DNA of 64,000 bases from Yeosuana aromativorans (GTDB lineage: Bacteria > Bacteroidota > Bacteroidia > Flavobacteriales > Flavobacteriaceae), in the NCBI RefSeq assembly GCF_014646655.1, contig NZ_BMNR01000001.1, positions 407,382 to 471,381 on the forward strand, given 5' to 3'. A model generated the notes under the pieces. The model saw only the letters and a program-made list of their open reading frames with translations, did not search any database and was not told where the DNA came from. Made by a program: the position numbers and the translations under genes. This document shows, in pieces, positions 60,092 through 64,000 of the stretch (its first letter is position 1; every line of letters begins with the position of its first letter).

Positions 60092-61117
60092 ATGAAAACG
60101 AACGTTCTTTTTTTACTGACAGTGGTATTTCTATCTGGAATTTTTACAACTCAAGCCCAAAGAGGCGTAAGAATTGCCTATATAGATACCGAATATATCT
60201 TGGAAAAGGTACCCGAGTATCAAGAAGCTACTGCCCAACTGGAAGATAAAGTTCAAAAATGGAAAAATGAAATTGAAGAACGGTTGGCAGGGATTGAACA
60301 AAAACGGAAAGATTTAAGCAACGAAAAAGCATTGTTGACCAAAGAACTTATTGAAGAACGTGAAGAAGATATTGCTTTTGAGGAAAAAGAAATTTTAGAT
60401 TACCAGCAAAAGCGATTTGGACCCAATGGTGATTTAATGATTCAGAAAAAACAATTGATGCAACCCATTCAAGATCAAATTTTTGCAGCTGTGCAAGATA
60501 TTGCGTCCAGCAGAAAATATGATTTTATATTTGATAAATCATCTGATGCTACCATGTTGTATTCTGCCAAGCAATACGATTTGAGCGAACAAATCTTAAG
60601 AGCTATTACAAGGGCATCAAAACGAAATCAAGTGCAATCAAAAGCAGAAAAGAAAGCTGCAGAAGGTGAAGATTTGATACCAGAGGTCAACGAAGAATTG
60701 GATGCACGCGAAAAAGCCTTAGAAGAAAAAAAGACCGAACGTGAAAGCGCTATTGAAAAACGCAGACAAGAAATATTAGCGGCTCGTGAAGCAAAGAAAA
60801 AAGAAGCTGAGGAAAAACGCCAACAAATATTGGCAGAACGTGAAAAAGCAAGACAAGAAAAACTAGCAGAACGAAATAAATCAGATGAAAGTCAAGAAGC
60901 GGTAACCAAAGAAACGGATTCAACTATAACCACTGCTAAAGAATCCGAAACTAAAACCCGGGAACAACTGATAGAAGAAAACAGGCAAAAAAAATTGGCT
61001 GAAAGAGAGGCTAGAAAAAAAGAACTAGAAGACAGAAAAAACAAAATATTGGAAGAGCGCAAAAAAGCGCTTGAAGAAAGACAAAAAGCTAGAGATAGCA
61101 TAAACAATAACAATTAA
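60092..61117 (+). CDS. OmpH/Skp-family periplasmic chaperone, long form
   Basis: A protein of 341 residues from the ATG at 60092 with a signal peptide (1-23, TTQAQ). Residues about 25-185 are the OmpH fold (VRIAYIDTEYILEKVPEYQEA, a coiled tentacle, then FDFIFDKSSDATMLYSA-like end). The last 150 residues are a highly charged Glu/Arg/Lys coiled coil with EEKRQQILAEREKARQEK-type repeats, longer than usual Skp. An upstream in-frame ATG at 59999 would place a charged leader before the signal and is rejected. It follows bamA and precedes a second ompH, as in other Flavobacteriaceae. Confidence 0.92.
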   Translation: MKTNVLFLLTVVFLSGIFTTQAQRGVRIAYIDTEYILEKVPEYQEATAQLEDKVQKWKNEIEERLAGIEQKRKDLSNEKALLTKELIEEREEDIAFEEKEILDYQQKRFGPNGDLMIQKKQLMQPIQDQIFAAVQDIASSRKYDFIFDKSSDATMLYSAKQYDLSEQILRAITRASKRNQVQSKAEKKAAEGEDLIPEVNEELDAREKALEEKKTERESAIEKRRQEILAAREAKKKEAEEKRQQILAEREKARQEKLAERNKSDESQEAVTKETDSTITTAKESETKTREQLIEENRQKKLAEREARKKELEDRKNKILEERKKALEERQKARDSINNNN

Positions 61118-61146
61118 TAAACAATAACAGTTAATACTATTTAAAA

Positions 61147-61653
61147 ATGAAACAATTAAAAACCATTTTATTAGCAACCGTATTATGCATTGCAACCGTA
61201 AGTTTTTCACAAGCGCAAAGTAAAGTTGCCCATATAAACACAGAAGAGCTTATTTCTGCCATGCCAGAATATAAAGCTGCCCAGACGCAACTGGAGACTT
61301 TAGGGAAAACCTATCAGGCTGATTTGCAAAACATGAGTTCAGAATTTCAGAAAAAAGTAAAACAATATGAAGCTGAAGCTCCTACAAAAACAGATGAAGA
61401 AAATGCAAAACGCGGACAAGAAGTTCAAGACATGCAACAAAACATCCGTGAGTACAACGCCACAGCACAACAAGATATGCAAAAGAAACAAGCAGATCTT
61501 TTAAAACCTATTACTGAAAAAGCTAGAGCAGCCATTTTAAAAGTTGGTAGAGCACAAGGCTTTGATTATGTTTTGGATACCGCTCAAGGTGTTACCATTC
61601 TTGCTGATGGCAAAAACCTGCTTGATGATGTAAAGAAAGAATTAGGCATCTAA
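61147..61653 (+). CDS. OmpH/Skp-family periplasmic chaperone, short form
   Basis: A protein of 168 residues with a signal peptide (1-23, ending QAQ). The OmpH core is complete: KVAHINTEELISAMPEYKAAQTQLETLG, a coiled-coil arm to about 120, and AILKVGRAQGFDYVLDTAQGVTILADGKNLLDDVKKELGI. It would hold unfolded outer-membrane proteins for BamA. It follows the long form by 29 bp. Confidence 0.95.
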   Translation: MKQLKTILLATVLCIATVSFSQAQSKVAHINTEELISAMPEYKAAQTQLETLGKTYQADLQNMSSEFQKKVKQYEAEAPTKTDEENAKRGQEVQDMQQNIREYNATAQQDMQKKQADLLKPITEKARAAILKVGRAQGFDYVLDTAQGVTILADGKNLLDDVKKELGI

Positions 61654-61682
61654 TTCATTTCAAAATAATTTAATTGATACAA

Positions 61683-61712
61683 AGCTGTCTTTTGCAAGAC
61701 AGCTTTTTTATT
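61683..61712 (+). terminator. Terminator between ompH and murI
   Basis: Stem AGCTGTCTT / AAGACAGCT with loop TTGC, then TTTTTTATTTTT. The same T-rich stretch contains TATTTTTG at 61709-61716, a possible -7 element for murI. Confidence 0.8.
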
Positions 61713-61722
61713 TTTGTAGTAT

Positions 61723-62502
61723 ATGAGCACAAAACCCATTGGTATTTTTGATTCTGGTATTGGAGGCACTTCCATTTGGAGAGAAATACATAGTTTATTG
61801 CCTTATGAAAACACTATCTATTTGGCTGATAGTATCAATGCGCCTTATGGTTCAAAAAGCAAAGATAAAATCATCGATTTAAGCATTAAAAACACAGAAT
61901 ACTTATTACAACAAGATTGTAAGTTGATTGTTGTAGCCTGTAATACAGCCACTACCAATGCCATAAGTGTTCTCAGAAAAAATTATGATATTCCCTTTAT
62001 TGGCATTGAACCGGCCATCAAACCAGCTGCCTTGAATTCCAAAACAAAAGCTATTGGTATTTTGGCCACCAAAGGCACACTTACCAGTGATTTGTTTTAT
62101 ACCACTACCAGTTTATACGCGCAAGGCCATACCGTAATTGAACAGGTTGGAGATGGTCTTGTTGAATTGATTGAAATGGGTAAGATTGATTCTGAAGAAA
62201 TGTGTACGCTTTTAAAAACGTACCTAAAACCCATGCTGGAAGCCAATATAGATTATTTGGTATTGGGTTGTACACATTATCCATATTTGATGCCTTTATT
62301 GCTTGAATTATTACCTAAACACATCAAGATTATAGATTCTGGTCTGGCGGTAGCAAGACAAACAAAAGCTGTTTTAGAGAAACATAATTTATTGAATACA
62401 AGCCATTCTTCTGCAAAACATCAGTTTTATACCAATGGAAACCCTAAAATTCTTAAAGCTATTTTAGGCAATATGTTTGAAGTAGACTATTTAGATTTTT
62501 AA
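61723..62502 (+). CDS. murI: Glutamate racemase
   Basis: A protein of 259 residues. The catalytic cysteines are Cys73 in VVACNTATTN and Cys183 in LVLGCTHYP; GIFDSGIGG at the start holds Asp10. It makes D-glutamate for peptidoglycan. It ends 12 bp from the convergent phytase-like gene with no clear terminator between. Confidence 0.97.
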   Translation: MSTKPIGIFDSGIGGTSIWREIHSLLPYENTIYLADSINAPYGSKSKDKIIDLSIKNTEYLLQQDCKLIVVACNTATTNAISVLRKNYDIPFIGIEPAIKPAALNSKTKAIGILATKGTLTSDLFYTTTSLYAQGHTVIEQVGDGLVELIEMGKIDSEEMCTLLKTYLKPMLEANIDYLVLGCTHYPYLMPLLLELLPKHIKIIDSGLAVARQTKAVLEKHNLLNTSHSSAKHQFYTNGNPKILKAILGNMFEVDYLDF

Positions 62503-62514
62503 TCTAATTTGTGG

Positions 62515-63603
62515 TTACTCTTCAATTTCAAGTAAAATAAATTGGTTTAACTGTTTTCCCAGTTTATTGAAATTGTTGTCAGATACCACAATCAAGGTTT
62601 GGTGACCATTTGGAAGTCTTGGTCCAAATGTTATGCCTTCAATGTTGTCAACGCTATGATTGGTCAATAGTGCTCTAATATCTTCAAAATCCAATAACAA
62701 TTCTTTCTTGGCCGGAATAAAATCAACGTCTTTCAAACTTGCCATTTGCAATGTGTTTGTTGCATTTATGGCATCTGCTTTGAATAATTTAATTGTATTG
62801 CCTTGATCACCCAATCCACTGGAATAACTCCGCTCAATAATTAAAAAGATGCCTTTGTCATATTCCAACAAATCTGTGAGCCCATTAACCGAAAAATCCC
62901 CTAATGGTTTTTTTGCAACTGGATCCAAATAATAAGCAAACTGTCTTTTGGGTGATTCAGTCTTAGCATCAATAAATGTAATCCTAACGGGTGATTTTGT
63001 TTTAGCAACTTGAGGTTCTGGTCCATCTGCCTTAAGTGGCAGTTCCATACCTATCCAATAGCCTTTTTTATTAAAGCTATGGCACAAACCTTCTAGCGTA
63101 GCATTATGTCTTGGTTTTTGAAAACTATTAGCTTTAAAGGCTTCTGGTATTTTAAATCTGCTAATAACATTTCCCTGCAAATCAAAGGCTGTGAGTGATG
63201 GATCTTTTTGGTTATTTATATCACCTTCACTGGTTATCAACACCTGATTTGTATTAGAATCAAACCGTATGGATTCCATATCCAGAACATCTAAATTGTC
63301 ATGCACTGTTACAGCTTTATCAATACTGATATTTGAAATTTGATTAGAATTAACCGTGATACTCGCTTCATAAAACCTTGGATTGTCCTCATCATCACAA
63401 ACCAAATAATAGGTTCCATTATTATAATCAATGCCTGACAAGCCTCCTACTTGTACATTATTTACCGTTGTGTCTTCTGGTAAAATATATTCACTTAAGA
63501 ATTTAACTTTTAAAGTATTGTGAGTATCTAAATAGCTACTCTTACAACCAAAAAAAGAAATGTTCAGTAAGAGAGCTAATACATATCTGATGGTGTTACT
63601 CAT
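62515..63603 (-). CDS. Esterase-like phytase-domain lipoprotein
   Basis: A protein of 362 residues from the ATG at 63603 with lipidated Cys20 (SFFGC). The body fits the esterase-like activity of phytase family (PF13449): VQVGGLSGIDYNNGTYYLVCDDEDNPRFYEASI, DMESIRFDSNTNQVLITSEGD, LEGLCHSFNKKGYWIGMELPL, GLTDLLEYDKGIFLIIERSYSSG and NIEGITFGPRLPNGHQTLIVVSDNNF, a beta-propeller layout. Substrate is unknown. Its start overlaps the stop of the next gene by 8 bp, so the two are coupled. Confidence 0.88.
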   Translation of the reverse strand: MSNTIRYVLALLLNISFFGCKSSYLDTHNTLKVKFLSEYILPEDTTVNNVQVGGLSGIDYNNGTYYLVCDDEDNPRFYEASITVNSNQISNISIDKAVTVHDNLDVLDMESIRFDSNTNQVLITSEGDINNQKDPSLTAFDLQGNVISRFKIPEAFKANSFQKPRHNATLEGLCHSFNKKGYWIGMELPLKADGPEPQVAKTKSPVRITFIDAKTESPKRQFAYYLDPVAKKPLGDFSVNGLTDLLEYDKGIFLIIERSYSSGLGDQGNTIKLFKADAINATNTLQMASLKDVDFIPAKKELLLDFEDIRALLTNHSVDNIEGITFGPRLPNGHQTLIVVSDNNFNKLGKQLNQFILLEIEE

Positions 63604-64000
63604 ACCATTTGGAATATTTAATATAATTATCTGCAATACGATTGATTTCTCCTGAAATTAATTCCGGACTGATATCCTTTATCTTTTTTGCAGGAATTCC
63701 GGCGTAAATACTCCCCGATTCAACCCGTGTATTTTTAGTAACCACCGCTCCTGCAGCTATGATACTGTTGCTTTCTACTACACAATCATCCATGATGATA
63801 CTACCCATACCAATTAAAACATTATCATGAATGGTACAACCATGAACAATGGCATTATGCCCAATGGATACATTATTGCCAATAGTTGTTGGTGAGGTTT
63901 TATAAGTTGCGTGAATAACAGCTCCATCTTGAACATTAACTTTATTGCCCATTTTTATATAGTGCACGTCTCCTCTAATAACGGCATTAAACCATACGCT
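63596..64000 (-). CDS. Gamma-carbonic-anhydrase-like hexapeptide protein (5' truncated by window edge)
   Basis: The frame is open to the right edge; 134 residues are visible, starting SVWFNAVIRGDVHYIKMG. Left-handed beta-helix hexapeptides run through the protein. Histidines in IHATY, GHNAIVHG and the second position of that motif match the three zinc ligands of gamma carbonic anhydrases. The missing N-terminus should be about 35-40 residues. Carbonic anhydrase activity or a PaaY-like thioesterase role cannot be separated here. Confidence 0.9.
   Translation of the reverse strand, partial: SVWFNAVIRGDVHYIKMGNKVNVQDGAVIHATYKTSPTTIGNNVSIGHNAIVHGCTIHDNVLIGMGSIIMDDCVVESNSIIAAGAVVTKNTRVESGSIYAGIPAKKIKDISPELISGEINRIADNYIKYSKWYE

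Noticed and set aside
1-64000. CRISPR arrays, insertion sequences, prophage or toxin-antitoxin modules
   Set aside because: No regularly spaced short repeats, no transposase or integrase frame, and the holin-like gene belongs to a chromosomal membrane-protein family rather than a phage.

Overview
The window is a low-GC chromosome segment from a Bacteroidota bacterium, most likely a marine member of the Flavobacteriaceae. The evidence is SusC/SusD pairs, hybrid two-component and ECF-sigma/FecR control, type IX secretion C-terminal domains, promoters of the TAnnTTTG type, almost no Shine-Dalgarno sequences, a FolK-deoxynucleoside kinase fusion, and the gene run CBS-nadK-DUF6089-uppS-bamA-ompH-ompH-murI. 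No sequence comparison could be run, so family names rest on motifs read by eye.

Left part (1-32290) is glycan-degradation DNA in three blocks. Block 1 (1-3774, + strand) is the end of a sulfated-polysaccharide locus: the tail of a T9SS-secreted protein, a secreted beta-helix protein, a sulfatase and a small lipoprotein. Block 2 (3977-18677, - strand) is a fructan utilisation locus: a hybrid two-component regulator with a sugar-binding periplasmic domain, then MFS sugar transporter, GH32 fructanase, SusC, SusD, fructokinase and a large (alpha/alpha)6-type glycoside hydrolase of unknown specificity. Two exact 14-bp direct repeats 22 bp apart sit upstream of the transporter and are probably the regulator's operator. 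Block 3 (19036-32290) is a second, differently regulated locus: an ECF sigma factor (+) diverges from FecR anti-sigma, STN-SusC, SusD, a GH144-like glucanase lipoprotein, a PKD surface glycan-binding lipoprotein, a T9SS protein made of two nearly identical domains, and a GH35-like enzyme.

Block 3 is bracketed by an exact 44-bp direct repeat. One copy (32609-32652) is the 3' end and terminator of tRNA-Leu(UAA). The other (18877-18920) lies just past the last gene of the block, among tandem terminators. This looks like the footprint of integration at a tRNA gene, although no integrase is present. It is the most unusual structural signal in the window.

Right part (32646-64000) is core genome: tRNA-Leu and tRNA-Gly, mutS, a DUF1573 protein, a SpoU methyltransferase, an alpha-L-fucosidase, folK-dNK, a queuosine-precursor transporter, an AsmA protein, the primary sigma factor and bS21, the tig-clpP-clpX set, pdxJ and neighbours, the outer-membrane biogenesis cluster, murI, a phytase-like lipoprotein and a truncated gamma-carbonic-anhydrase-like gene at the right edge.

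Inferred working of the sugar loci: surface enzymes and binding proteins trim glycans, SusC/SusD pairs import oligosaccharides, periplasmic enzymes finish them, and the transporter plus fructokinase feed fructose into glycolysis. In block 2 the sensor reads a monosaccharide directly. In block 3 the STN domain of SusC signals through FecR to the ECF sigma factor.
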